A stretch of 64,000 nucleotides of DNA from Triplophysa rosa (lineage: Eukaryota; Chordata; Actinopteri; Cypriniformes; Nemacheilidae): positions 18,285,935 to 18,349,934 of the forward strand of contig NC_079907.1 of the NCBI RefSeq assembly GCF_024868665.1, given 5' to 3'. The translations under genes were made by a program, and so were the position numbers. The notes under the pieces are model-generated. The model was not told the origin of the DNA and made no database searches. It saw only the letters and a program-made list of their open reading frames with translations. This document shows, one piece after another, positions 34,076 to 45,639 of this stretch (positions are counted from its first letter, which is position 1; each line of letters starts with the position of its first letter).

Positions 34076-35087
34076 ACACAATATCTTTCTAATCCGAAAA
34101 TTGGTCAAAGCAACCATGAAAAAATTAGGCTTAATCAACATACCCAATATTGTTTTAGTTAATATTTATTATTAATAGATACTTAGAAAGCATCATCAGC
34201 CCAATACAACATAGAATAGTAGTTGACGAAGTCCTCACCCAGATACATAAACAAACATGAGTAAATATGTGTGTGTGAACGTGGGAAGCATGTCAAAGTG
34301 ATTATCAGGTTCATCACTTTATCACTTTACTATTAGTTAATTGTGCTAACCACCCACTGACCCCCCTCCCCCAAGCTCAAGGATTGGTAGTGTAAGAGGC
34401 TCAGATCCCATTCAAGGTCAGTTACTATGGGATGAATTTAATATCAAAATGATTAACAAATGCATGCACAGTCATCCGTGAACGTGATACAAGTTACACT
34501 TGTATTTTAGTATTCACAAACAAATGCCGTATGATTTGAATCATCCCATAAGTTACAGTATATTGACTGTAGTGAGTGCTCTGAGAACATCAGTGATCCC
34601 AACAACATAATGCTCTCTCACCCAGATAAGGGAGCGAGAGACTGTGTTCAAAATTACAGTCATCTGCACAAATACAAAAAGACAGTAATGAGCCATAAAT
34701 GGTTCTTCTATTAAAAGAGAAAGGGTTTGACTTTGACTGAGTCTAAAATGTTTAATTTTGCCCTCACTAAATTGAATAGCTCTCTAACGGATGCATTATA
34801 AGTTCATAGGTCCTGGTTGTTTAAACCAAAATTGTTTCTTGGAATGGCAACCAACCATTCTTCAACATCCTTATATGTACATTTTCTGAGATCCTCAATA
34901 AGTTCTGGCTATAAAAGATACCTCAGTCATAAGACTGATTATTACAGAAATAAATGGCTAATAAATTGCTTCATGATAGGGGATCTACTATACTCCTCCT
35001 TTTAAAGCAGTTGCTAACCATATCTCGCATCAGCTGAGCTGTCTTCTATTTAATAAGTGGCTTATATTACTAAGAGAGTTATTGATT
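34076..35087. other. Non-genic stretch
   Basis: I see no coding or repeat structure that I can support. Confidence 0.5.
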
Positions 35088-35092
35088 AAACC

Positions 35093-35659
35093 TGTCATGG
35101 CTCTGCCTCACTTAGTCATGTTTTTCTTGGACCTGTGGCAGAGTCATGGCAAAGCCTTTGGTTATGTGTGGAGAGAAACATATTATTGTCCTTTTGACAG
35201 TAATATGCGTTCTCTCCAGTGTCTCGTCATTGGCCCCGCCCCTCTCGTTTCCTGTATTGTTTCCTGGCCGTGTCTGATTACCCTCACCTGCCCTGTGTCG
35301 TTATCCTTCGTTTGTCTTCCCTATTTAAGGCCTTCATGTTTCTTTGTCCTGTGCTCGTGGATTGTTTGTATGTACGTGTATCTGTATTATCATGTACTTG
35401 CTCGTGTGCGTGCTCCCTGTGTCTTACATTATCTTGCCTTTTGTCTTTGACGTTGTGTCGTGTTAGTTTTGTTATATTTTAGTCCTGCTGTTTTTGCCCC
35501 CACGTGGGAAGTTTTGGTTTACCCTTTTTTGATATATTTTAGTTACCTTGTCTGTCCCCCATAGTGGGTGTTTTTGTTCTTTGTATTTATTAAATAGGTT
35601 AACCCCTTCATCCCCGCTGCCTGCACTTGGGTTCTTTCTTCCTGCCACAGACCGTGACA
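35093..35659 (+). mobile_element. Solo LTR, copy 2
   Basis: 567 bp from TGTCATGGCTCTGCC to ACCGTGACA, flanked by a perfect 5-bp duplication AAACC (35088-35092 and 35660-35664). It contains a TATA-like CTATTTAAGG at about 35320 and the CCCACGTGGG block shared with the other two copies. No internal retroelement sequence is attached. Confidence 0.92.
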
Positions 35660-35980
35660 AAACCAAAGTGCATATAGTTTACTGAGAATTTACAAAATGT
35701 ATAAGGTGACATTCACTCCATTCAGGACCATTTTGTGAGCTGGAAGGATCGTGTTAGCATTAGCACTAGCAACATGCTTAAAAAAGCCTAGTATTGTGTT
35801 GGTTTTGGAAGGACCTCGAAGGTATTGATCAACCATGAGTATAGGTGATCTCTCTTTATGTCCAGTTAGCACTATAGTCTGGAGACATGCTGACGCTACT
35901 GTAGCAATTGATGTAGATATTCATAAAAATTACTACATATTTAACTTGATCACTCGCACATTGCAAAACTAGGCAAACAA

Positions 35981-36400
35981 TTAGTCCAGAAAATTAGATT
36001 TAGGAAACAAATGGGAATGTTCTGTCTCCTTCCTGTAAGCTGATTCATCATTTCTTGTAATCAAGCTAACCACTGTGGTGTCATGTGAAAATTTGATAAC
36101 ATAATTGAAGCTGTAGGAAAATTTGCAGTATAGAAAAAAATACCAGAGAGCGGTAAGCATGCATCCCTGTGATGCTGTGGTGTTCATATCTGTAAAGAAA
36201 TAAACGTTAATACTCTTTCTTTTGTGATTTGTGTTTAGAAAGTGGAAGATTAGTTAAAGTTGTTTGAAGTTCAAGAAGGACCTGAGGTCCTAGCAACAAG
36301 CTTGGACTGGACAATGGTGTTGAAAGGTGGGCTTTAGATGATGAACAGCATTTGGTCTCCTGTCAGATGCTTTCAGAGCCTTTGTTGACCTGTTTACATG
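35981..36400 (-). pseudogene. LINE reverse transcriptase fragment
   Basis: The minus frame 36187-35981 carries a decayed RT palm: SQGCMLTALWYF corresponds to APQGCVLSPLLY, HDTTVVSL corresponds to ADDTTVIG (first Asp changed), and DESAYRKE is identical to the LINE at 1314-3638. Upstream DNA to about 36400 still resembles the same RT in broken frames. An old 5'- and 3'-truncated relic. Confidence 0.8.
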
Positions 36401-36456
36401 ATGAGCAAATTTATTGTACAATGGCCATGGGTTACAGGAATAGTAACATTTATGAA

Positions 36457-36633
36457 AAGTTCCCCCAAAAATACAAATTCAGTCATTATGTCACACTCAT
36501 GTCATTCAAAATCTGTTTATGACAAGGAATACCAACATTCTTCAAAATATCTTCTTTTCTGCAGAAGAAAGAATGTCATGCGGGTGAGGAAATGATGAAA
36601 GAATTTTAATTTTGGGGTGAACTATCCCTTTAA
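36457..36633. repeat. Palindromic MITE, copy B
   Basis: A shortened member ending GGGGTGAACTATCCCTTTAA, with the central half deleted. Its left flank is shared with copy C. Confidence 0.7.
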
Positions 36634-38300
36634 ATGTGAGGAAAGGAAACATTCAAAACAGCTCTGACTCACAGTTTCATTTCACAAGAATTTTTAGTGG
36701 TCTCTATGGTGGTGTAACAGAACAGGGCTGAATCTGAAGCTGAACGTGCTACCTTCACAAGCAGCATGTAATTCAATGTTTGTGTAACATTTTGTCCACA
36801 AACTCATCATCTGGTTGATTTTAAAAGCCGTCTTTTGCAGTTTTATATAGCTCAATCCTTTGTGTGCAGTTTTAAAATGGGATAGACAGAGTAACAATGA
36901 CATCTAAAGCCACTGCAAGAAGTAAATTAATTCATACTATCCATTTTATTGATATAATTTATTGATATATATTATTTTATTATAATCCCATTTCAATTAA
37001 CTAAAAGAATAGAACCATCTCACCATAGTAGTTTCTCCCAAACTGCAATGAGTCTTACAGAGAATGAGATTAAATGTCTGGTTATTCATAAAAAAAGACA
37101 TCACATACGTTTTTTTCTAGAAGAGTTCTCAACAATATGTCAGACGGTGTGCTCAGATTTGCCCAAAATACCAAAGTCAGCCGCCAAAAATCTTACATTT
37201 CTTGTCAGATTCTTCTCAGATCAAATTTTCTGAGCTACGCTGTCCACATTGACTCATAATATAAAGTTACGAGTGGATGTAAACATCTGCTTTGTGAGAT
37301 GTGGACAGAACATCCAAGCTTTAATTGACTTCATGCACCACCACGTCACCCTCTTTTTTTGGCTGTTGGGCTAAAAGCCTGGAGATAAACTCCAGAAATA
37401 GAGAAGAGAAGGAAGCGAGGTTGAGTGAGTCATCCATATCAGCTGCACTCATCCCTGGCTGAATGTTTGCCTTAATGCATTTAGTGAACACATGTGTAGC
37501 CAAAACCACAAACACGTTCAAAACTGTCACTATGTATGCATACAAAAAAAACTGGTTAAATACAAATAAACATATTGGAATATTGGACATTCAAGGTGTG
37601 TGTGAATATAAAGTCAGGCAGAAAGGCTTCTGTTTCTTTCTGTTTCTGTTCTAATATATTTGTTTTAATTGTTTGTTTAAATATCATCATGATGATTTTA
37701 GTATAAAAGAGGATTTATTTGAAAACTGAATGAATGGAAATGAATATAAATTTGATTAATGTGAAATATCTCTTTATGGCTCAAGCATTTACTCGAGTCC
37801 ATGGGTTTGTGTAAAACCTGGCATGTTTTATGTGTGATGAGAACAGAAGCAAGGGAATCTGATTTCTTGTACAAAATGTACCACATACTGTAAAATATAA
37901 CACAATATAGGCCAAGACCATACTAAAAATCATTTCTATATGCAGTATGTATAACAGCAGGATCATAACCAGTGTGATTTAATCCTCTTCTGAACTCTGT
38001 GGACAGATTAAACTGAACATGGTTTTACTCCAGCTCATAAAACAATCCTGAGCAAAAGTACAGTGATTGTTGGTAAAGAGCTCCTGGCTTTCTCTAGGGT
38101 TATGGTCGGCAGTGATCTACCCATCTCGTGTGAGCAGATGACATGGCTTTCCGTCGTAACTCTCCTAACATTTGCAGCTTGAACCAGGTGCTTAGTCAAT
38201 GTCCATTTAATGTACAATGTGATTAAAAAAAGTATAATATAGAGAAACTACAAGCAAACCGTTCACATATTGAAAAGGTATATGACAAATGTAAACACTG
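36634..38300. other. Non-genic stretch
   Basis: No gene or clear repeat structure is supported; short ORFs only. Confidence 0.5.
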
Positions 38301-38306
38301 TTTCTG

Positions 38307-38738
38307 TATGGGATTCCTTTTGTGCCAAAAAAACGAACAAAAATATACAAAGAGAAAGAAAAAAACACTTTGATAATGAAAACAATAAACTCAGTTGCAA
38401 GAATGTGACATGATTTCTTAACAATTTTCTAAGTTTCGTTTTTGCAAATAAAAGTTTTGAATTCGCTGCTAGATTTTTCATTTGCGCTTTCCGAGTTTTC
38501 GTTTACGCTTCTCAATTTTTCGTTCGCCTTTCTGGCACAAAGCTCACGTGTGGGCGGGATTTATGGCCACTTTACTCTCATTGGTTAGTGAGATTTGGAT
38601 TGACAGCTCCCTGACCAGGAAGTCGAAACTGAAGACAGTGCAGCGTATTAGAGAGCAATCTGCTTGCGGTTTTCTGTATAGTATTGTTTTAGTGTTTGTA
38701 CTTAAATTACTTTCTTATTTTGTTAGTATATTAGCAGG
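38307..38738. repeat. Left outer arm of the long-inverted-repeat element
   Basis: Carries AATTTTTCGTTCGCCTTTCT and AAGCTCACGTGT, both found inverted in 40182-40626. It ends near TTAGTATATTAG. Confidence 0.85.
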
Positions 38739-39547
38739 GTTGCCAACTTTCACGCACTTAAAAGTAGGACACGCTTCCAGGCTCTATCACGCCGTAACAA
38801 CAAGCCAACGTCGAGTAAAGACAGGATAGCTACCATATTCACATGCAACTTTACGTGTGTTTAGAGGCCGTCAAGACAGCAGTCTATAATTTATAATTAC
38901 AATGATATCAGGAAAACGAGATGCCTAGTGAGTTTTGAGGAGATATACAATAAAGTGTTATGCTTCCAGTTCATATTTCTAATTTATACATTATAATCGT
39001 GGTGGCATTTTATGTATTGTTTCTATCTTTAAATGTTTGTTTATAGTTTAAGTCTCTCTTCTGCTTTTCTCTAACCTGTTTTATGTAGGTGTGTAAATAC
39101 ATAATGAAATTGATGTTTGCAAGAGGCAGACTAAATGAATAAAACATTCATAAGGCCTCTAATTATGTCACCTTATGAATTTGTTTTGTTGTAGCGTTTA
39201 AAAAACATAAATGTCATTTGAATGTATTGGTAGTGTTTTATGAGGTGTACTTTCTGTGAATGTAATGAAAGGGGTATAATACTGTACATTCACCATGAGT
39301 TTAAAAAGAAAGATACAGTACTTGACTTATAAGTGGACTTAATTCTTTAAAAGGAGACTGTATGCAAGAGCGACATCGTCATCCTCCTCCTCAGCTGGAC
39401 ACAAGTCACCCCTCAGGTACATTTATGTAACCGAGATAATAAAATCGCCAAAAGTTTTAATCTCTGTACAGTAACTATGCAGCAATGTTTTCATTTAGCA
39501 CGTTTTTCTCACAACCCAATAATCTGTAACATGTCTTTATTGGATGT

Positions 39548-39939
39548 TGTGGCGAGGGGAGCGTGGTGTAGCGAGGTGTGCAGCAGGAGAGAGAGCCGGG
39601 AGACGAGCGGTAAGTGAGTGGAGTAATGACAGACGATCAACACCTGTGTCTCGTTCCAGTAAGGGCGCGGGGAGAGAATATAAACATCGGACGAAGTCAC
39701 AATGGGAGGAGAGAGACGGACTAGACGCGAGCTGCCACAAACCCAAACTTCTCAGTCAGCAAGGGGGACCTTCGCTGACTTCAGAGCGACACAAGCCAGG
39801 CTAGAAGGAAGACCGTGGATTTATGTTGTGTACTTTTGATGCTCTATTTAAGTTGGTTGTTTTATTTAGTGTGGAATAAAATCGTGTCAGTCTCGCCAAC
39901 CTCGTCCTCTTCCTTCCTTATCTCCACGAACACGCTACA
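39548..39939 (+). mobile_element. Solo LTR of a different family, nested
   Basis: 392 bp from TGTGGCGAGGGG to CACGCTACA, flanked by a perfect 5-bp duplication GATGT (39543-39547 and 39940-39944). AATAAAA near 39876 gives the orientation. Five-bp duplications fit gypsy or BEL/Pao. The 86-codon frame inside is not a gene. Confidence 0.9.
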
Positions 39940-40181
39940 GATGTTATAATGCAAGTTGTTCGTTCCTTTTTAAGAAAATTATCTTACAGTCCATAAAATA
40001 ATACCTGACAGAAAGTATAAAGCACACAATGAACGAGCTAAGTAAAGACAGAATTGCTACTGTACAGGAATACAACTTTTAGCGATTTTCTTTATTATCT
40101 GAATTACATTCATTTACCTGAGGATGAGGAGGACGCTTGGATCGACACCGCGCATGATTTACCAACTTCAAATACCAATTA

Positions 40182-40626
40182 CTAATATACTAACTAAATA
40201 AGAAAGTAGTTTTAAGTACAAACAATAAATATAACAGCATGCAGATCGTTCTCTAAGATTCGTTGCACTGTACTGTCTTCAGTATCGACTTCCTTGTCAG
40301 GGAGCTGACAATCAAAAACTCACTAGCCAATCAGCGTAAAGCGGCCATAAGTCATGCCTACACGTGAGCTTTGTGCCAGAAAGGCGAACGAAAAATTGAG
40401 AAGCGTAAACGAAAACTCGGAAAGCGCAAATGAAAAATCTAGCAGCGAATTCAAAACTTTTATTTGCAAAAACGAAACTTAGAAAATTGTTAAGAAATCA
40501 TGTCACATTCTTGCAACTGAGTTTATTGTTTTCATTATCAAAGTGTTTTTTTCTTTCTCATTGTATATTTTTGTTCGGTTTTTTAAAGTTTGCGTTCATT
40601 CTTATTGGCACAAAAGGAATCCCATA
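40182..40626. repeat. Right outer arm of the long-inverted-repeat element
   Basis: Inverted copy of 38307-38738. It continues inward to about 40045 as the counterpart of the left inner arm. Confidence 0.85.
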
Positions 40627-40912
40627 TTTCTGTGGCACTTTCAGCATGATCACTATGTTTGAGTGACTCGAAACAGGAGCAATGAGTCAACCAATACAGT
40701 AGCATGAGTTTGCCCGTCCAGTGTAAGATGTGAAGAGTCATGTGAAAGCTATACATTTACTTTTTCAAAAATAATCTTTTACATAACTGTATTGTTACTT
40801 TTACATTGTGACCTAACTGTAAAACAATGACAGTAAAAACAGCTGGGACACCAGAAAAAAACAAAAAAAAATTTTTGCAAATTAATTATGTAAAGTAAAA
40901 TTACATGTTTTT

Positions 40913-41111
40913 CCAACACAGTCTCATGGCAATTTGTAAGTATTTTGCGAGGTGGCTAAATTAATTTGTATGATCTCAATCGTACAATTAGGTATGAGTT
41001 GCTTTCACGCCAGTGACGTTAGGTTTGGGTGGGGTTAGGGGAGGGGCTTACGAATTGATACAAATTAGCCACCTCATAAAATAGTTATGAATTCCTGTAA
41101 GATCGGGCTCG
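40913..41111. repeat. Short copy of the inverted-repeat family at 10460
   Basis: The left end CAACACAGTCTCATGGCAA with GCGAGGTGGCTAAAT, and the right end TTAGCCACCTCATAAAATAG, are inverted. It encloses about 90 bp including a GTTAGGTTTGGGTGGGG stretch. It shares its termini with 10460-11426. Confidence 0.75.
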
Positions 41112-41656
41112 TTTTTCATGTTATTTTACACCCAAGTTGTAAATTTGCAGTTATGTCATTAAGCATTTTTTTTTCGCATTTCAAAAATGTGTGTTGAATT
41201 TTGTTTTACCCAATGTTGTGCATTAAATGTATGTATTAACTCAAAGTACAAACCCAAAAAAGCAGCAGTTACTGTATATTACACAGGAGAAATGCTGTTT
41301 TTAAGCACAATGCGATCTGCAGCAGTTGTGTCTCAGTTTCCATGCTGATTATGCAAGCGGTGTGAAACAGGACAAAGGTGGACAAAAGTCTTTAGGACTG
41401 TGCTTGCCTGTTTCAGGTTTGTTGCTCAGACACACATTGTGTCTCTCACTTGTGTGCTGGGTGAAAACTAGTGGTGAGATTTTGTGCCGCTGTGCTTTTC
41501 CAGCTGACTTGCATGCTATCTGCATCTCAGCAAGGACCAAAAGTCTGGATTCTTCACAATGTATTGAACACATTTTTCTTGGCTTGGATTCAGATGCAGT
41601 GGCCTGTGCGACTGGGGCCTCAAGAACCCTGCTTGTCAGAATCATCAAATTCAATT
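41112..41656. other. Non-genic stretch
   Basis: Overlapping 101- and 110-codon frames on opposite strands (41326-41658) match nothing I recognise. The plus frame contains no domain, and no splice or promoter pattern supports either. Confidence 0.5.
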
Positions 41657-41661
41657 GATAA

Positions 41662-42193
41662 TGTCACGGCGGAGCGTGGAAGAACCCAATTGCAGGACAG
41701 CAATGAAGGGGTTAACAAAATATATTTATTTATAAATACCAAAAGACAAAACAAAACACCCACGATGGGGAAAAACTAAACAAGGTATAAATGCAAAAAA
41801 CAGACTTCCCACGTGGGGGCAAAACGTGAAGGCAAGATCAAAATAAAACTAAAATCCACAGGCAAGGCAACAAGAACACGGGTAAACAAACACAAGCATA
41901 TACAGACCGCATACATACACATGTAATCCACGAGCAACAAGACAATGAAACAAGAGGGCATTATAAAGGAGAGACAAACGAGGGATAATTACACAGGGCA
42001 GGTGGGAAACATTAGACACGGCAGGGAAGCAATACGAGAAACGAGAAGGGCGGGGCCAATGACAAGACATGAGAAAACACATGAGAAGTATAAACATAGA
42101 CAACTCATGGTTTTCTCACATAAAACCTAAGGGCTCTGTCCCGATCCTGCCACACGACTAGGAATTCATAAACAAGAAGGTAGGACCGTGACA
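41662..42193 (-). mobile_element. Solo LTR, copy 3
   Basis: 532 bp in minus orientation, plus-strand termini TGTCACGGC and ACCGTGACA, flanked by a perfect duplication GATAA (41657-41661 and 42194-42198). It has the same GGAAGAACCCAATTGCAG and CCCACGTGGGGG blocks as copies 1 and 2. Confidence 0.92.
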
Positions 42194-42198
42194 GATAA

Positions 42199-42666
42199 AC
42201 ATTTTTTAAACATAACAAATATATAGGGGCCAGATTTCATACAGAGAGGATTAAAAATGAGTGTAACACAACAGATTAGTTACATCATTTAAATATGAAT
42301 CTATTGAACCAGACATGAAAAACAGCCTGTTAGCTATTCTTGTGTTGTACTGCAGACTGGAGTATAAATAGACGTGACCTTGCTCTTGTTTGAGCAAATG
42401 ATTATTCTCTGTCTGAAGATATAAAACATGCCTTTATCCTTTGAAACAAAGTTTGGAGTTAAATCAATGTTTCACTGCATCAAAATGATCACAGCCCAAC
42501 AAACGCTTACACTCACCTCAGATCAGACAGTCAGGCCTCTCAAAGCATACAAGAGAATGCACAATGGCAATGTTTGTATTGTCTTTGAATTACCAGACAG
42601 AATACTGTCATTGGTAATGAGAAGAACATTTAAATCTTTTAAAATGTAACCTTCTCTTCACAACCC
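42199..42666. other. Non-genic stretch
   Basis: Nothing supportable seen. Confidence 0.5.
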
Positions 42667-42809
42667 AGACTCACAGCATTTCACAAAATTTATAATCTAT
42701 CGATTTGTGTTCATGGATGTGAATTTCCCCTTTTTCATGTCACTCAGCACTACTTTCAATATATATACCACTTGTTTTTATATATATATATACTATATAT
42801 ATATTTACA

Positions 42810-42843
<34 letters not shown>

Positions 42844-43110
42844 TCTGATAGCAGATACGTCTATTTGATGTCTGCATTTACATCTGCAAGACTTCTTTTT
42901 TTGATGGTTTGCTCATCTGCAAAAATATATATAAATTGTATTAAAAATTCCAGTCAGATTGTGTTGCTGTGTTGATATACAGTATAACAACATATGTACA
43001 TGTGAAAGGTACTTCCTACTGAAATACATTAGATTCAAATTCATGCTGAGTGACATGAAAAAAAGGGACACAAATCAATAGATTATAAATTTCGTAGCAA
43101 TGTCATAAAC
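42667..43110. repeat. Inverted-repeat element with an internal (TA)n tract
   Basis: The left arm has AAATTTATAATCTATCGATT and TTTTTCATGTCACTCAGCA. The right arm has their inverses, TGCTGAGTGACATGAAAAA and AATAGATTATAAATTTC. The (TA)n tract at 42779-42841 lies between the arms. A short frame read through it (FLYIYILYIYL) is an artefact. Confidence 0.7.
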
Positions 43111-43450
43111 GAGGGAAGAACATCTACTGTGCATGCTCCTACATGCACTAGCATTTGTCAGCCAGTCCACCTCTTCATCATTTATTTTTATTTGATGAAT
43201 TACTGCTGCTTCTGTATGATCACTAGAAAATGTAATCACATGTGTCTCACAGAAAACTCACAACAAAGGAACATTTATTGTGTCAGTCAACTTGCACTTT
43301 GCAAAATAAGCCAAAATCAATAATAAGCTAAATGAAATTAGATGATTAACAACATTTGGTGGTATCTGTCAGTTCCTTCCAGTGCCTCTGTTGACATGTT
43401 TATACGATGAACAACGGTTCAATGGCTATACAGGGGAAGTGACGTTTATG
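43111..43450. other. Non-genic, partly duplicated flank
   Basis: The last 105 bp (from ACATTTGGTGG at about 43348) resemble 36352-36456 in the same order, upstream of MITE copies C and B respectively. Confidence 0.6.
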
Positions 43451-43730
43451 GATCTCCAGAAAAAAATATAATTTGTTCACCCTCATGCCATTTAATACGT
43501 TTATGGTTCTTTCCTTTGTGGAACACAAAAGAAGAAATTTCAAGAAATGTCTTAGTGGTTTTGTATCAATAAAAAGGAAGTCAATGAGGTCCAGTGTTGT
43601 TTGGTTACCAACATTCTTCAAAATATTTTGGTTTGTGTCCTCCAGAAGAAGAAAAGTCATAGAGGTTTGAAATGACATGAGGGTCATAAATGATGAAGGC
43701 ATGTCTCTTTTTGGGAAAACTATCCCTTTA
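43451..43730. repeat. Palindromic MITE, copy C
   Basis: Contains TTGTTTGGTTACCAACATTC and ends AAAACTATCCCTTTA. Diverged left arm. Confidence 0.7.
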
Positions 43731-43769
43731 GTTTGAATACAGTGCTGGACCAAATAGATTGTGATGGTT

Positions 43770-43965
43770 GGTGAGTAGGTCTAATCCACAAGAAGGCACA
43801 AATAGTTCGGTCTGAGTTTGATACTTTTAATCTCAGGGTCTGAACCTTGGGCACATGATCTGCTCCTGTCATTGGAGCTTCATGGGGCCCTTGCTTCCAA
43901 ACCTTGAATGCAATGTAAATCGCTTTGGATAACTTGGTCTGTTATATGCACACATACAATGTAAA
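43770..43965 (+). repeat. HE1-like SINE, degraded
   Basis: The tail AATGCAATGTAAATCGCTTTGGATAA matches, with small differences, the conserved body of fish HE1-type SINEs. The tRNA-like head is too mutated to show both promoter boxes. Confidence 0.5.
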
Positions 43966-44559
43966 AATGTAAGGTTTTATTTGCTGAAATTTGAATTTGC
44001 CCTAAATTTTCTATTGAGCCTGTTTCTTTAGCTCAGGAACTTGCTCTATCCTGAAAACCATGTCCTTTGCTCTCTTTCAAATACTATCCAACTTCTCTTT
44101 AAACATGATTTTAAATAGAGACTCTGCACACCTGGCAAATGTAGCTCAAAGCAGCTCTTCTAAGTCGGGCGTGCTCCCTGCATGCCTCCGGCAGGCTCTC
44201 GCTCGCGATACGAAGACTTTATGCCGACTGAATGTGCAGGGGAAATCAGTTTGTAACAGGCTTAGCTACACTGAAAATGAACAAATTACTCTGAACTGGC
44301 AAACAATTATGCAGCTAAATTAAACCATATCAATCCTCCTTTCTATGAGGCGACTGATGTGATTTTTAAATAGCACTCCGCTGGATCAACATCACATTGG
44401 CTTAGGTAACTGTACAATTACTGTTTCATAGAAATTACATAAAATACACAAAATGAAACACAATGTACAGAAATCATCCACGAGTCGAGTTGCTGAGAAA
44501 ACACAGAGTCATGCTAATTACGTTATTAAATTAATTCGCATAAAATATGTACTTTTTCT
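43966..44559. other. Non-genic stretch
   Basis: Nothing supportable seen. Confidence 0.5.
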
Positions 44560-44632
44560 GAAAGGGATAGTTCATCTGAATTTGAAGAGTCAGTTATTAT
44601 TTACTAACCATTATATGCTTGAAACCTGTGAA
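44560..44632. repeat. Palindromic MITE, half copy E
   Basis: Begins AAAGGGATAGTTCATCTGAA and keeps only one arm of the family. Confidence 0.6.
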
Positions 44633-44864
44633 ATACAAAAGGAGATAGTCAGGATGTTTGGTGGATACAACTGTAAAGTGCAGTAGTAGATATAGCGGCT
44701 GTCTAACTCCCAAAATAACCTAAAAAAGAGCATAAATGTAGTATGACAGTCCATAAATAGTTTAATTTTATTATACCATTACCATTTACTATATCTTTCA
44801 AGTCTTTTGAGGCCCTACAATAGCTTTGTTTGAAAAATAGGTTATTTTTATTTTTACCCAACAT

Positions 44865-45235
44865 ATAAAACCCCCGTAATTTTACCGAATTTTCTGTTTT
44901 TTGTTTTTTTTTTTACAATTTTTCTACATATAATGTAGAAAAACTGGAATTTTACAAAATGTTACTGTTTTTTTCATGTATTTTTTAAAATACGGTCAAA
45001 AACGTAAAATCACTGAAAAAGACTGGAAATTTACAAGAAAACAGGGAAAACATGATATTTTTCAGGGGAAATACAGTTATTTTACGTTTTATTCCTGGAG
45101 CCCCAGCTGCCTAATTTTCATTTTGGAAAATAAACTGTAACAGAAAAATGAACATTTTTCAAAAACCGTAAAATTACAGGAAAAGACTGCAAATTTACAA
45201 GAAAACCGGGAAACATGCAATTTTACAAGGGATTT
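44865..45235. repeat. ACAGT/TTTTAC-rich repeat, two adjacent units
   Basis: Units at about 44865-45105 and 45110-45235 share AATTTACAAGAAAAC and CATTTTTC/CCGTAAAATTACAG blocks. They resemble the unit at 45640-45930. Confidence 0.55.
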
Positions 45236-45639
45236 TTTGTGAGACTTTTTGATTTGCCGTAGGCCTATATCATGTGGCAAAATACGTGAGAGCTGCAACA
45301 GAGAGATCACTTCAGAGGACTTGTGCAATAGTTAAATTACTTTTATAGCACTTTTTTGTTTTTATTTTGTCATTTCTGGCATTTGACAGTTTCTAGTGAG
45401 TGTTCACTTGCATTGGTTAAAAAAGAGAAGCCTGAATATTCTCTAAATGTCTCATTTTAAAATCAAAAGGAAATACATCATATGTGTTTGAATAATGTCA
45501 GAATGTTATTTTATAATGCATTGATTATTTATATTCTGGCTCCATCTCTGTTTTGTCATTACTGTGTGGAACTGTGTGCTGAAGCTAAGCAAATACATGA
45601 TCTTTCTTGCAGAACAGTTTATTTGAAATTCTGCTTTTC

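Larger units (their letters stand above)
38307..40626. mobile_element. Long-inverted-repeat (foldback-like) DNA element
   Basis: The termini TATGGGATTCCTTTTGTGCC and its inverse at 40607-40626 start inverted arms that match over about 430 bp (38307-38738 against 40182-40626). After about 640 bp of extra sequence in the left half, matching resumes at about 39400-39490 against 40045-40115. Flanking hexamers TTTCTG (38301-38306 and 40627-40632) look like a 6-bp target duplication. No transposase frame exists. A solo LTR sits near the fold centre. I cannot assign the superfamily. Confidence 0.8.

Noticed and set aside
39544..39804. 86-codon frame
   Set aside because: Falls inside a solo LTR with defined TG..CA ends and target duplication.
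41326..41658. Overlapping 110- and 101-codon frames
   Set aside because: On opposite strands, no domain, no splice or promoter context. Likely chance.
42772..42975. 67-codon frame rich in Ile/Tyr
   Set aside because: Translation of the (TA)n microsatellite.
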